From positions 25,938 to 89,937 of the forward strand of contig MGRM01000011.1 in assembly GCA_001798185.1 (NCBI GenBank): a stretch of 64,000 nt of DNA. The letters are read 5' to 3'. Made by a program: the position numbers and the translations under genes. Under the pieces are notes generated by a model. The model was not told where the DNA came from and did not search any database. It saw nothing but the letters and a program-made list of their open reading frames with translations. Shown here piece by piece: positions 17,955-26,640 of the stretch; position 1 is the first letter of the stretch; each line of letters starts with the position of its first letter. Origin of the DNA: Deltaproteobacteria bacterium RIFCSPHIGHO2_02_FULL_44_16. GTDB lineage: Bacteria > UBA10199 > 2-02-FULL-44-16.

Positions 17955-19278
17955 ACAGCTCTCCTTCAAGGGAATTCCCAAGAGCTCGCACAATGCGAAC
18001 GTTCACGATGTTTCCCATCATAGCGGCAGTTCCTGTAAAATGCACGAGACGATTATCAGAACTTCGTCCTGAACAGTGGTGCGCACTTTCCTCGTCATAA
18101 TGGGTAACTAAAATATCTTGTGTCGTACCAACGCAGCGTTCATTTTTTTCTCGTGTGATACGACGTTGCATCTCGAGAAGGCGTGAAAGACGTTCCTGTT
18201 TTTCAGAAAGCAGAACATCATCGGAAAGATTTTTCTGAGCAAATGTTCCAGGGCGAGGCGAATAGGAAAACGCGTATATCTGATCAAATTGAACTGCTTC
18301 GACGAGTTGCAATGTCTCCTCAAATTCCTCTTTGGTCTCACTTGGGAAACCGACAATAATATCGGTTGTAATCGCAAGATGAGGAGAACAGCGACGCAGT
18401 TTCTCAATGAGCTGCAAATAATGTTCTCTCGTGTAGCCACGTCGCATGATTTTTAAGACTCGATTATTTCCTGCTTGAACTGGAAGATGAATATGGCGGC
18501 AAAGGGATTTCACCTCTGCATATGCCTCAATCAACGTGTCATCAATATCGCGCGGATGTGGCGACGTGAATCGAATGCGCTGAATGCCGGTCTGCTCTTC
18601 TAAGACACGCACCAAATGTGAAAGTCGGTAAGATGCAGAGAGACCTTTGTAGTCAGCCACATTTTGTCCCAGAAGCGTTACTTCTTTAACGCCACGACAC
18701 ACTAATGACTTCACCTCATCCAGAATATCAGAAGGATCACGATTGACCTCTTTTCCTCTGACCTGAGGAACAATACAATAAGCACACGAATAGTTGCACC
18801 CTTTCATGATCGTCACAAACGCTGTGCCTCGATGAATGTCCGTTTCTGTTATCCCATCAACAAAGACATAGGTGCCAGGATCATCAATTAAATCGGTCGC
18901 AGAAGAACGCTTCCCCGCTTCGATCTCTTCCAAAAGCATCGGAAGACGAAAAATCTGGTCAGGCCCCATCACAAAATCGATATGATGAAAACGCTTGAGG
19001 AGTTGCTCTTTTGCCTGTTGCGCAGCACAACCACAAATACCGATCATAACTCCTGGTCGATGTTTATGAACGCGTGCACGACCAATATCACTCATGGCTT
19101 TTTGATAGGCTTTATCTCGAATGGTACAGGTATTAAAAAGGATCAGATCGGCCTCTTCCGGATGGACTGCAACTCCAAACCCTCGGTTTTGAAGCATGAC
19201 CTGCATGGCAGAGCTATCCCGCTCATTCATTTGGCAACCAAAAGTCTTCATATAAACACGCTTTTGAGGAGACGACAT
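17938..19278 (-). CDS. miaB: tRNA-2-methylthio-N6-dimethylallyladenosine synthase MiaB
   Basis: 446 aa from the ATG at 19278; upstream in-frame codons lack support. The N-terminal UPF0004 domain has KTFGCQMNERDS and further cysteines for the auxiliary cluster. A radical-SAM core carries CNYSCAYC. A C-terminal TRAM domain spans about residues 375-440. It methylthiolates A37 of tRNAs that read UNN codons. No standard ribosome site better than GAGAG is present. Translationally coupled with the DUF151 gene. Confidence 0.95.
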   Translation of the reverse strand: MSSPQKRVYMKTFGCQMNERDSSAMQVMLQNRGFGVAVHPEEADLILFNTCTIRDKAYQKAMSDIGRARVHKHRPGVMIGICGCAAQQAKEQLLKRFHHIDFVMGPDQIFRLPMLLEEIEAGKRSSATDLIDDPGTYVFVDGITETDIHRGTAFVTIMKGCNYSCAYCIVPQVRGKEVNRDPSDILDEVKSLVCRGVKEVTLLGQNVADYKGLSASYRLSHLVRVLEEQTGIQRIRFTSPHPRDIDDTLIEAYAEVKSLCRHIHLPVQAGNNRVLKIMRRGYTREHYLQLIEKLRRCSPHLAITTDIIVGFPSETKEEFEETLQLVEAVQFDQIYAFSYSPRPGTFAQKNLSDDVLLSEKQERLSRLLEMQRRITREKNERCVGTTQDILVTHYDEESAHHCSGRSSDNRLVHFTGTAAMMGNIVNVRIVRALGNSLEGELYDNLQ

Positions 19279-19321
19279 GACTCTCGGGTAACAGAAGAAG
19301 GCATGGCACGTCAAGCTGGGC

Positions 19322-19663
19322 TTAGGGCTTAAATTCCTTCTCTATACGCAATTCTTTCAACAGACCTTTCACCTCTTCTTCATATTCAACTTCGGAAAAA
19401 GAGCGAAGGGGATTATTGGACGTGAATGCATCTTCAAACTCGTCAAAATCTCCGTGTTGGATCCCCTTCCGAATTTCTTCAACATACCCATCGGGGTTTC
19501 GTTTACAAATACCTTCCACATATTTATTGAGGCGATCTGCCGCTTTTGTCTGTTTCTCTTCTCGAATCGTTTTCCAGTTTTTCAAATAGTGGAGACGACA
19601 ATAGCCACTTGTCGTTGCTGCATTTTTACAATCGTCTTCTTTACAAATTCGGATTCGAGCCAT
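19322..19663 (-). CDS. Conserved-looking small Cys/His protein of unknown function
   Basis: 113 aa from the ATG at 19663. The N-terminus carries Cys7, Cys12, Cys22 and His25 in a CKEDDCKNAATTSGYCRLH context, spaced like a small zinc-binding module. The rest is charged and helical. I do not recognise a named family. An alternative TTG start 13 codons upstream has no ribosome site of its own. It lies between a membrane/coiled-coil protein and miaB on the same strand. Confidence 0.7.
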   Translation of the reverse strand: MARIRICKEDDCKNAATTSGYCRLHYLKNWKTIREEKQTKAADRLNKYVEGICKRNPDGYVEEIRKGIQHGDFDEFEDAFTSNNPLRSFSEVEYEEEVKGLLKELRIEKEFKP

Positions 19664-19698
19664 GAGAAAAATTTTTCTACCAATGTACTCCAAGAGAG

Positions 19699-19908
19699 TC
19701 AATTACGTTTCTGAACCTGCTCAAGAGTTTTTCGAAATTTCTCTTGTCGCCTTTTGAGCGTTTCCAATTCCTCGTCGAGTTCCTTGCGAATCTCTCCCCT
19801 CATCGTTTCAGAGACCTTCTTTTTAAGATAACGACGATCTTGAAAATAATTCACGAGTAAAAGAACGAGAAGAAAAAATAAAAACGCTAAAAAAAGATAC
19901 AAAATCAT
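19699..19908 (-). CDS. Small single-pass membrane protein with coiled-coil tail
   Basis: 69 aa. Residues 2-21 are a strongly hydrophobic membrane segment, followed by a highly charged helix rich in Glu, Lys and Arg to the end. Its ATG overlaps the stop of the amidase gene (TAATG), so it is translated by coupling. The function is unknown; the layout resembles FtsB-like or DUF-type bitopic scaffolds. Proximity to a cell-wall amidase suggests, but does not show, an envelope role. Confidence 0.7.
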   Translation of the reverse strand: MILYLFLAFLFFLLVLLLVNYFQDRRYLKKKVSETMRGEIRKELDEELETLKRRQEKFRKTLEQVQKRN

Positions 19909-21653
19909 TAGAGTGTCTTTGCGTGAAGTTGCTGCGTCTTAAGATATTTCTGAACGCCCGCCGTAATTCCCTTTGCCATATGATCTTGATACGTCGGGTT
20001 CCGAAGTCTTCTTTCTTCCAGTGGATTTGAAATAAAGGAAGTCTCAATCAACACACTTGGACATTTGGCGCCAACCAAAACATAAAAAAGCGCTCCATGC
20101 ACACGAAGATCTTTAAGCCCCGGATATTGTTGTCCCAGTCGTCCTACCGTAGCTCGTTGAATGGTCTCGGCGAGATCGCGTGACTCTTCAGTCGTATCAT
20201 TTTGAAGCATGGTTAAAAGCACGCGCTCCACTTCTGGCAGGGGCTTTCCTCCTGAAGCATTTTCGCGTGTGGCCAGACGTTTTGCAGCTTCATCCGTTGC
20301 ATTATTTAAATAGTAGGTTTGAAATCCTGAAACTTTATCGCTTGTGGATGCATTGGCATGAATCGAGAGAAAAAGATCAGCATTTTTCTTTTCTGCAAGA
20401 TGATTTCTCTCTTCAAGAGAAAGAGTTCGATCTGAATCCCTTGTTAAAAAAACTTCTGCACGAAGTGTTTGTTGCAACTCACGCGCAAGTTTTTTCGCAA
20501 TGAGCAACACGACCTCTTTTTCTTTGGCCCCACGCGGGCCGAGAGCTCCGCTATCATCGCCTCCATGGCCAGGATCAATGACAATACGCAGCTGGCGCTG
20601 TTTCTGGGGAGATAGAGGTTGAACCATTCGTTTTTGTGAAGAGGCTTTCGTTGAGCTACCTAAAAAGGAGACGGAAAGTTCATTCCCATGAACTTGCACA
20701 TCATGTTTAGCACCAGTTCCCAAAACAAAGGTAAAACTCATCCCACCTTGAAGAAGATGTTTTTTCATTTTTAACGTACGGACAAAAGGAGAATCAAACG
20801 CAAATCGATCAGAGAGCTGCGCTGTTTTCTTCGTGTTGGCGACATGAAGCGTCAATTGCGCAGGTGATTTCGTACGTTTTCCATACGGTTCATAATCAAG
20901 CGTAAAAGCCACCGGTTGATCAAAAGCAAAAACAATCACTGCTTGATCTGAGGAAAGTTCTTTTTTTAAATCCATGAGCATCGCTTGCTTACTTCCAAAT
21001 CGAGCAGCCTTTGGTTCTCGCAGTGGATCTCTTTTCGTTTCAACACCGGACGTTGCTGTAGGCCCCACATTTGATTCTTGAAATTTTGTCGGTTTGGCTG
21101 TCGAAGCTACTGGCGGTGTTATCACTGAAGGTGTTGCCAAAGGAGTTGTTACGGGAACTTGGGTGTGCAGTGCTGCTAAAAATGTTTTCGCTTTTGGGGT
21201 TAAATCACTGGTGGGATATTTCTGCAAAAGAGCTTCTACCGCTTTCACGGCGCGATCATCTTCTTTGAGAGGATCGTGACGAAGAAGAGCAATTTGATAA
21301 AGAGCATCATCTGCAAAAGAAGAGGTCGGATATTCTTTAATGACACGATTATAGGTCTGAATCGCAGCATTAATTTCAGTTGTGTCTCGCGTCATCAGAT
21401 ACAATTCACGACGAAGACGCGCGCTACTATAGAGAGCCTTTGTTCCCTCTGCTGTTCCTTTATGTTTTTCATGCACCGCTTCAAAACGCTGAATGCACGC
21501 TTTCCACGCTTTTGGATCACTCTTAAAAGAAGGATTTGCTTTCGTATTTTGATAGCAAAGACTTGCACCGTCATAGGCCTTTGAAGGGTTTGCAAAAGCC
21601 ACAACAGAAGAAAAAAAGAATAAAGTGAAAAGAATGGAAACCGATCCCCGCAT
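19908..21653 (-). CDS. N-acetylmuramoyl-L-alanine amidase (AmiC-like, AMIN + Amidase_3)
   Basis: 581 aa from the ATG that opens a good signal peptide (ending VVAFA). Residues about 25-140 hold TPR-like repeats (tetratricopeptide/TolA-binding style). A Thr/Pro linker leads to an AMIN domain (about 220-320) that targets septal peptidoglycan. The C-terminal zinc amidase has VIDPGHGGDDSGA, a second His in LSIHANAS and a catalytic Glu in LIETSFISN. It cleaves stem peptides from murein in the periplasm during cell separation. The TPR front end is longer than in E. coli AmiC. Confidence 0.92.
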   Translation of the reverse strand: MRGSVSILFTLFFFSSVVAFANPSKAYDGASLCYQNTKANPSFKSDPKAWKACIQRFEAVHEKHKGTAEGTKALYSSARLRRELYLMTRDTTEINAAIQTYNRVIKEYPTSSFADDALYQIALLRHDPLKEDDRAVKAVEALLQKYPTSDLTPKAKTFLAALHTQVPVTTPLATPSVITPPVASTAKPTKFQESNVGPTATSGVETKRDPLREPKAARFGSKQAMLMDLKKELSSDQAVIVFAFDQPVAFTLDYEPYGKRTKSPAQLTLHVANTKKTAQLSDRFAFDSPFVRTLKMKKHLLQGGMSFTFVLGTGAKHDVQVHGNELSVSFLGSSTKASSQKRMVQPLSPQKQRQLRIVIDPGHGGDDSGALGPRGAKEKEVVLLIAKKLARELQQTLRAEVFLTRDSDRTLSLEERNHLAEKKNADLFLSIHANASTSDKVSGFQTYYLNNATDEAAKRLATRENASGGKPLPEVERVLLTMLQNDTTEESRDLAETIQRATVGRLGQQYPGLKDLRVHGALFYVLVGAKCPSVLIETSFISNPLEERRLRNPTYQDHMAKGITAGVQKYLKTQQLHAKTL

Positions 21654-21700
21654 AAGTTGGGTATTGTACACAAGAATCGAGAAGGATCAAGTGTGCAAAC

Positions 21701-21781
21701 CCGATGGGGGTTGTCAGGGGGAGAGCAAGATCTCCCCCCTGACTTTAACGAGCGTCGGATTCACTCCGCGCGAGTGAATTG
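21701..21781. repeat. Dispersed two-hairpin repeat, copy 2, overlapping the mutS stop
   Basis: Closely similar to 5508-5586: the GTCAGGGGGAGA / TCTCCCCCCTGAC hairpin and the inverted repeat GATTCACTC / GAGTGAATT. The mutS stop (21761-21763) and the last five residues fall inside the second hairpin. Confidence 0.8.
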
Positions 21782-24169
21782 TCCCGTTTCAAGTTGTGTC
21801 AACACGCCACGCGCTCTCGTCAGAACACTCTCCGGGAATCCAGCAAGTTTTGCCACATGAAGTCCATAACTGTGAGAGATCCCGCCTGGAATGAGCTTGC
21901 GTAAAAAAAGAATTTCTCCGCCAATGTCTTTGACCGCCACATGAAAATTCCGAATAAACGGCTTCGTGCGCGCCAGCTCAATAAGCTCATGATAGTGCGT
22001 TGCAAAAAGAGTCCGTGATCGAATGTGATCGTGCAGCTCCTCCGCCACAGCCCAAGCGATTGCCAAGCCATCAAACGTCGACGTCCCCCTTCCGATTTCG
22101 TCAATAAGAATGAGACTGCGAGAAGTCGCTTCTTTTAAAATAACTGCTGTCTCCGCCATCTCAACCATAAAGGTTGACTGACCGAGCGAAAGGGCATCCG
22201 AAGCGCCAACGCGCGTAAAGATACGATCGACAATACCGATCTCAGCTCGCTTCGCAGGGACAAAAGAACCGATCTGCGCCATGAGAACAATGAGTGCCGT
22301 CTGTCTCATGATCGTCGATTTTCCTGCCATGTTTGGCCCTGTGATCATGAGAAGTCGACCGGCGTCATTGCCAAGATGAAGATCATTCGGAATGAACCGT
22401 TCTTTGTGACGAAGCAATTCCACAATCGGATGTCTCCCCTCTTCGATAAAAAGTTTTTCGTCATCAGAAATTTCAGGACAAATATAACGATGATCTACAG
22501 CTGTGTATGCAAAGGAGAGAAGCACATCGAGGATTGCCAAAGCACGAGCGGTTTTGAAAATGCGAGGAGTTTCCTTTGCGATCGACTCACGAAGCTCGAG
22601 AAAAAGACCATATTCAAGGGCGCAGCCCTTTTCTTCACTGCCAAGCACCTTCTCTTCATACTCTTTGAGCATGGGCGTAATATAACGCTCACTACTGACG
22701 AGCGTCTGTTTTCGAATATAATCTGCCGGAATTTTTTCTCGATGAACGTGCGTCACTTCAATAAAATATCCAAAAATTTTATTATATTTAATTTTGAGCG
22801 AAGAAATACCGGTGCGTTCTTTTTCCTGCGTTTCCATACGCGCAATCACATCTTTTCCACTGTGCGCAATCTGTCGAAGTTCATCGAGTTCAGCAGAGAT
22901 ACCTGACTTAATCATTGCTCCTTCACGAAGCAAAAAGGGAGGATGCTCCACAAGGGTATTCTCAATCAGTGGAACAATATCTTCAAACTCTTCAAGATCG
23001 TGATGAATCTCAAAAAGCATTCCCGAACAGGAAGAAAGAAATTTTTTTATCTCTGGAAGAACTTTGAGCGAGCTCGCAAGAGCGACAAGATCTCGAGCAT
23101 TTGCCGTGCGCATCGCAATTTTACTCATGAGTCGTTCCAGATCATAAACATTTTGAAGCAACGTACGAAGGCGCTCTCGATCTAAGGATGCACTGACAAA
23201 ATGAGAAACAGCAAAGAGTCGCGCGTTCATCTCTTCAGATTCAAGAAGAGGTGAAAGGATCCAACTCCGCAGGAGTCTCGCGCCCATCGCGGTTTTAGTG
23301 TGATCGAGAAGACCTAAAAGACTCCCCTCGCGTTCACGTTCGCGAAGTGTTTCGAGAAGCTCAAGATTACGTTTTGTCGATTCATCAAGACGCATGGTCT
23401 TGTGCGCACCAAGTTCTTCAAGAGAGAAGAGATGATCGATCTCACGACGCTGTGTCTCTTTCAGATAGGAGAGAGCTCCTGCGGCAGCGGCTAACGCTCT
23501 TGAAGAGAATGACTGAACATGGAGGGGAGAGCGGGGCTCACCCGGGCGTGTGCCACACGCTCCTACAAAATGTTCTGGCGCGAAATCTTCTTTGTTGCGA
23601 ATCGTCAGCGGAAAAGAGGAGAGTAAGGGAGCAAGATATTGAGATACTAAAATTTCACGCGGCTCATATCGAAGAAGTTCCTCTTTGAGCGCTTCCAGTG
23701 AATGACATTCACCCGCAACAAAATGTCCGGTAGAAATATCGACAAAGGCAACACCGAACTGATCATCAGTTTTCACCACTGCGGCAAGATAATTATCGCT
23801 CTTCGCATCCAGTCGATCACCATCCAGCACCACACCAGGAGTAATGATGCGCACCACTTCTCGTTTCACGATTCCTTTTGCAATTTCGGGATCTTCTACT
23901 TGCTCACAAATCGCTACTTTCTTTCCCGATTGAATGAGTTTTGCGATATACGGTTCTGCCGCATGATACGGAACTCCACACAAAGGGACCGGTTCAGGAT
24001 CGTTTTTGTTTCTGGTCGTGAGCGTAATCTCAAGCAGCTTCGCTGCTTCAATAGCGTCGTCAAAAAACATTTCGTAAAAATCGCCGAGTCGATAAAATAA
24101 AATCGTGTCAGGATAATCAGCTTTGATACGCAAATACTGTTCCATCATCGGTGTTTGCTCTGATCTCAT
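21761..24169 (-). CDS. mutS: DNA mismatch repair protein MutS
   Basis: 802 aa from the ATG of the MRSEQTPMMEQYL start; the open frame upstream is only a translated dispersed repeat. The mismatch-recognition motif YRLGDFYEMF is near residue 30, with connector, lever/clamp and ATPase domains: GPNMAGKST Walker A, IDEIGRGTSTFDG Walker B and ATHYHEL. MutS dimers bind mismatches and recruit MutL. The C-terminus ends FTRAE within a repeat element, so the tail may have been changed by that insertion. No mutL in the window. Confidence 0.96.
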   Translation of the reverse strand: MRSEQTPMMEQYLRIKADYPDTILFYRLGDFYEMFFDDAIEAAKLLEITLTTRNKNDPEPVPLCGVPYHAAEPYIAKLIQSGKKVAICEQVEDPEIAKGIVKREVVRIITPGVVLDGDRLDAKSDNYLAAVVKTDDQFGVAFVDISTGHFVAGECHSLEALKEELLRYEPREILVSQYLAPLLSSFPLTIRNKEDFAPEHFVGACGTRPGEPRSPLHVQSFSSRALAAAAGALSYLKETQRREIDHLFSLEELGAHKTMRLDESTKRNLELLETLREREREGSLLGLLDHTKTAMGARLLRSWILSPLLESEEMNARLFAVSHFVSASLDRERLRTLLQNVYDLERLMSKIAMRTANARDLVALASSLKVLPEIKKFLSSCSGMLFEIHHDLEEFEDIVPLIENTLVEHPPFLLREGAMIKSGISAELDELRQIAHSGKDVIARMETQEKERTGISSLKIKYNKIFGYFIEVTHVHREKIPADYIRKQTLVSSERYITPMLKEYEEKVLGSEEKGCALEYGLFLELRESIAKETPRIFKTARALAILDVLLSFAYTAVDHRYICPEISDDEKLFIEEGRHPIVELLRHKERFIPNDLHLGNDAGRLLMITGPNMAGKSTIMRQTALIVLMAQIGSFVPAKRAEIGIVDRIFTRVGASDALSLGQSTFMVEMAETAVILKEATSRSLILIDEIGRGTSTFDGLAIAWAVAEELHDHIRSRTLFATHYHELIELARTKPFIRNFHVAVKDIGGEILFLRKLIPGGISHSYGLHVAKLAGFPESVLTRARGVLTQLETGQFTRAE

Positions 24170-24184
24170 AATTTTCTCGAGTTT

Positions 24185-24297
24185 GTCATCGCGAGCCCGA
24201 AGGGCGTGGCGATCTCCTGTGAACACTAAAAACGACTATATCTGCAGGAGATTGCTTCGTCGTCCCCCAAGATTCGTGGGGGACTCCTCGCAATGAC
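24185..24297. repeat. Dispersed repeat GTCATCGCGAG...CTCGCAATGAC, copy 2
   Basis: 113 bp, same ends and internal GATTGCTTCGTCG as the copies at 17312 and 54465. It additionally contains a CCCCC-AAGATTCGT-GGGGG hairpin (24264-24282) identical to the terminator loop at 76-94. It sits exactly between mutS and meaB. Confidence 0.85.
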
Positions 24298-24298
24298 A

Positions 24299-25006
24299 TC
24301 ATTGGTATTTTTTCAGCCCTTCAATTAATTTCTCGATCCCTTCATTTTTTGTGGATGAGGTCAAGAAAATGGGAACATTCCGCTCAGCTTTTAAAGCCGC
24401 TGCAGTCTGCGATGCTCCTTCTCGATCCGCTTTATTCACGACAAAAATGTCCGCGATTTCTGATAAACCTGCCTTCATCATTTGAACGCCATCTCCTGCT
24501 TCGGGGACAACAACGACCACAACAGTATCGACCATCTTCACCACGTCGATTTCATTTTGCCCGACACCGACTGTTTCTAAAAAAATCCATTCAAATCCAG
24601 CGGCATCAAGACACGCAATGACCGCATGCGTTGCTTGGGAAATACCACCCGTTGCACCGCGCGTTCCCAGAGAACGAATGAAAACATCGGCATCTTGCGC
24701 ATGCTTCATCATCCGAACTCGATCGCCTAAAACAGCGCCCCCAGAAAAAGGACTCGTGGGATCGATCGCTACAATCCCAACACGCAATTTTTCTACACGA
24801 AGGTGTTCGATCAAGCGATCGGTCAGCGTTGATTTTCCAGCGCCTGGAGGTCCAGTGATGCCAATGATGCGCGCCCCTTTCCTTGCTGCTTCGATTTTTT
24901 CGAAAAGAGCATCAGCTCCCTCTCCACCATGTTCTATAAATGATATGAGCTGACCCAAAGCTCGAGCGTTGCCTGAAAGGGCTTTTTGAAAAAGGTCTTC
25001 TGTCAT
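24299..25006 (-). CDS. MeaB/ArgK-family GTPase, short form
   Basis: 235 aa from the ATG preceded by AGGATG; upstream codons belong to a repeat. G1 GITGPPGAGKST, IDPTSPFSGGAVLGDRVRM, ETVGVGQNE and the NKAD base-recognition motif identify the MeaB/ArgK G3E-type GTPase that protects or loads B12-dependent acyl-CoA mutases. The usual C-terminal helical dimerisation extension is missing: relatives are about 310-330 aa. No mutase gene is adjacent. The stop codon abuts a dispersed repeat, which may have truncated it. Confidence 0.88.
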   Translation of the reverse strand: MTEDLFQKALSGNARALGQLISFIEHGGEGADALFEKIEAARKGARIIGITGPPGAGKSTLTDRLIEHLRVEKLRVGIVAIDPTSPFSGGAVLGDRVRMMKHAQDADVFIRSLGTRGATGGISQATHAVIACLDAAGFEWIFLETVGVGQNEIDVVKMVDTVVVVVVPEAGDGVQMMKAGLSEIADIFVVNKADREGASQTAAALKAERNVPIFLTSSTKNEGIEKLIEGLKKYQ

Positions 25007-25025
25007 CAAGCATCCTAAAATGTTT

Positions 25026-25079
25026 GTCATCCTGAGTGAATCGAAGGATCCCGGGATTCTTCGCGACGCTCAGAATGAC
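25026..25079. repeat. GTCATCCTGAG...CTCAGAATGAC palindromic repeat
   Basis: A 54-bp imperfect palindrome of the same class as 28102-28191 and 45159-45224. It lies upstream of meaB, in the divergent gap before the three-protein cluster. In the rest of that gap (to 25201) I see no clear promoter. Confidence 0.75.
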
Positions 25080-25201
25080 ATCGGAAATATATGTAATATC
25101 AAGCAGATAGCAAGTAAATCATTAAATTCTTCCCTCAGCGCAACTTACAGTGCCCGCGATTCCGATAATAACCGTGAGAGACGAGTATTAAAGGAGAATA
25201 T

Positions 25202-25570
25202 ATGATTGGAATTATCGGACTTCTCGGTTTTGTACAAATTCTAGGACTTATCATTGCAGGAGTTGGAGCGATCATCAGTGGTGCGAGCGCGGTTCATCAA
25301 GTAAACGCCACTATAAAAGCTGAAGAAGAAAATAAAAATCTCCAAACAAAACAAGATAACCTTCGTTTGAGAACGAATGCCGTTCATCAAAAAAATCGTG
25401 AACACCAAGAAATTGTCACAAAGATGAATACGGGCACGGAAGGCATGCTCGCAAAAATTGAAACACAACAAGTCGCGACAAAAGAAAAAGCGCTTCGGGT
25501 TGAACGGGTGTCACGTGGCGGACCTGATCTTCGTCAAGATTATTATTACGGGGTGAAAGTACCATCTTAA
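25202..25570 (+). CDS. Small helical membrane-associated protein 1 of a paralogous trio
   Basis: 122 aa with a strong ribosome site (AAAGGAG). A Gly-rich hydrophobic segment (about 3-30, GLIIAGVGAIISGAS) could span or insert in a membrane. A charged helical region with coiled-coil character (about 33-95) follows. The C-terminus contains RQDYYYG. The segment IKAEEENKNL resembles IKTAEEDKNL in the third protein (26171-26611), and all three share the Gly-rich patch and the C-terminal R-x-[DH]-x-x-Y-G. No known family is recognised. It is the first gene of a plus-strand operon set among minus-strand genes. Confidence 0.8.
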   Translation: MIGIIGLLGFVQILGLIIAGVGAIISGASAVHQVNATIKAEEENKNLQTKQDNLRLRTNAVHQKNREHQEIVTKMNTGTEGMLAKIETQQVATKEKALRVERVSRGGPDLRQDYYYGVKVPS

Positions 25571-25583
25571 GGAGAAAATATTT

Positions 25584-26159
25584 ATGAATACAAATCAAGC
25601 TCCAGTTCAATCTGGACCCAATGGACCATCCGGTGGCGATCCCTCCGGCGGATCTATACCTACTGTACAAACACCGGGACCATGGCGATATCAACCGCCC
25701 ACTTCATGGAACCAATATCTTCAGGGCTCTTGGTCTAACACAAAATTTACTTCAAAACTTGATAGTAAAGATGGTCTTAAACTTGGTGAAACGCAAGCCT
25801 TCTGGCAGGGAAGCGTCGGCATTCTCGCAGGTTTAGGCGCGATTCTCGATGCGGGAGCTTCATGGCAATTAACCAACAAATATATGGAAAACGTCACCAA
25901 AGGTTATGATGCTCAAATTGCTATCTCATCTGATTATCGAGCCGTAGCCGAAAAAGAGATGGATACAAAATATCAAATGACGCTCGTCTCAAAAGATATG
26001 CATCAGAATCAACTTCGCCATGAAGAAAAAATAGCTGAAATTACACGCGACACACACGCAACACTTGCGCGTATTCAGGAAAATGGACGCATCGAACGAA
26101 CACGTATCGTGGCTTCAGCAAAACCATTCGATATGCGCGAAGATCAATTTTACGGATAA
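25584..26159 (+). CDS. Small helical membrane-associated protein 2 of the trio
   Basis: 191 aa with ribosome site AAGGAG, 13 bp after the first protein. The first 45 residues are Gly/Pro/Ser/Gln-rich and probably disordered. A Gly/Ala-rich hydrophobic patch (about 74-96, GSVGILAGLGAILDAGAS) is followed by a long charged helix. It ends REDQFYG, the same C-terminal motif as its neighbours, here as the very last residues. The plan of disordered head, GxxxG-type hydrophobic patch and helix recalls membrane-inserting proteins such as phage DNA-pilot or secretion-translocator proteins, but no homology can be claimed. Confidence 0.8.
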   Translation: MNTNQAPVQSGPNGPSGGDPSGGSIPTVQTPGPWRYQPPTSWNQYLQGSWSNTKFTSKLDSKDGLKLGETQAFWQGSVGILAGLGAILDAGASWQLTNKYMENVTKGYDAQIAISSDYRAVAEKEMDTKYQMTLVSKDMHQNQLRHEEKIAEITRDTHATLARIQENGRIERTRIVASAKPFDMREDQFYG

Positions 26160-26170
26160 AGGAGAAAACC

Positions 26171-26611
26171 ATGTTTGCCTCTGGCGACACAACTGTTGGA
26201 TCAATTGATACGCTCATCATGAATGAAGACTTGCAAGGCCTTACATCAGGCGTTGCTGCAGCAGGTCAAATCGTTTCGGCAATTGGGAGTATGATTGCAA
26301 CAGGACATCAGCTCCAAATGCAATTCGATAATATTGACTACCAAATCAAAACTGCTGAAGAGGATAAGAATCTCAAATTTGCTGATATGGATTCTCAGGT
26401 TAAATTAGCGAAAGACATTGCTGCGATTCAAAAAAGCTCACATCCTGAAATTGAGAAACTCCAAAAAATTAAGGGCGATTATGAAGCAGAAAAAGCTTCA
26501 AGCAAAACACTCGATGCAATTGAAACCACAAGCACACTCGATGTTGGAAAGTTAAAGCGCTACTACGCCGGCCTCTTACGTGAACATTACAACTACGGCA
26601 GACCTCGATAA
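26171..26611 (+). CDS. Small helical membrane-associated protein 3 of the trio
   Basis: 146 aa with ribosome site AAAGGAGAA, 11 bp after protein 2. A Gly/Ala/Ser-rich patch (about 24-48, GVAAAGQIVSAIGSMIATGH) precedes HQLQMQ and IKTAEEDKNL, which matches IKAEEENKNL of protein 1. A charged helix follows, and the C-terminus reads REHYNYGRPR. The near-identical spacing and ribosome sites of the three genes suggest tandem duplication and equal expression. Function unknown. Confidence 0.8.
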   Translation: MFASGDTTVGSIDTLIMNEDLQGLTSGVAAAGQIVSAIGSMIATGHQLQMQFDNIDYQIKTAEEDKNLKFADMDSQVKLAKDIAAIQKSSHPEIEKLQKIKGDYEAEKASSKTLDAIETTSTLDVGKLKRYYAGLLREHYNYGRPR

Positions 26612-26640
26612 ACTCATCAACTGACTGTGTATTTTCAGAG

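Noticed and set aside
24170..24226. N-terminal extension of MutS
   Set aside because: The extra 19 residues are translation of the dispersed repeat; homologues start at the MRSEQTP methionine.
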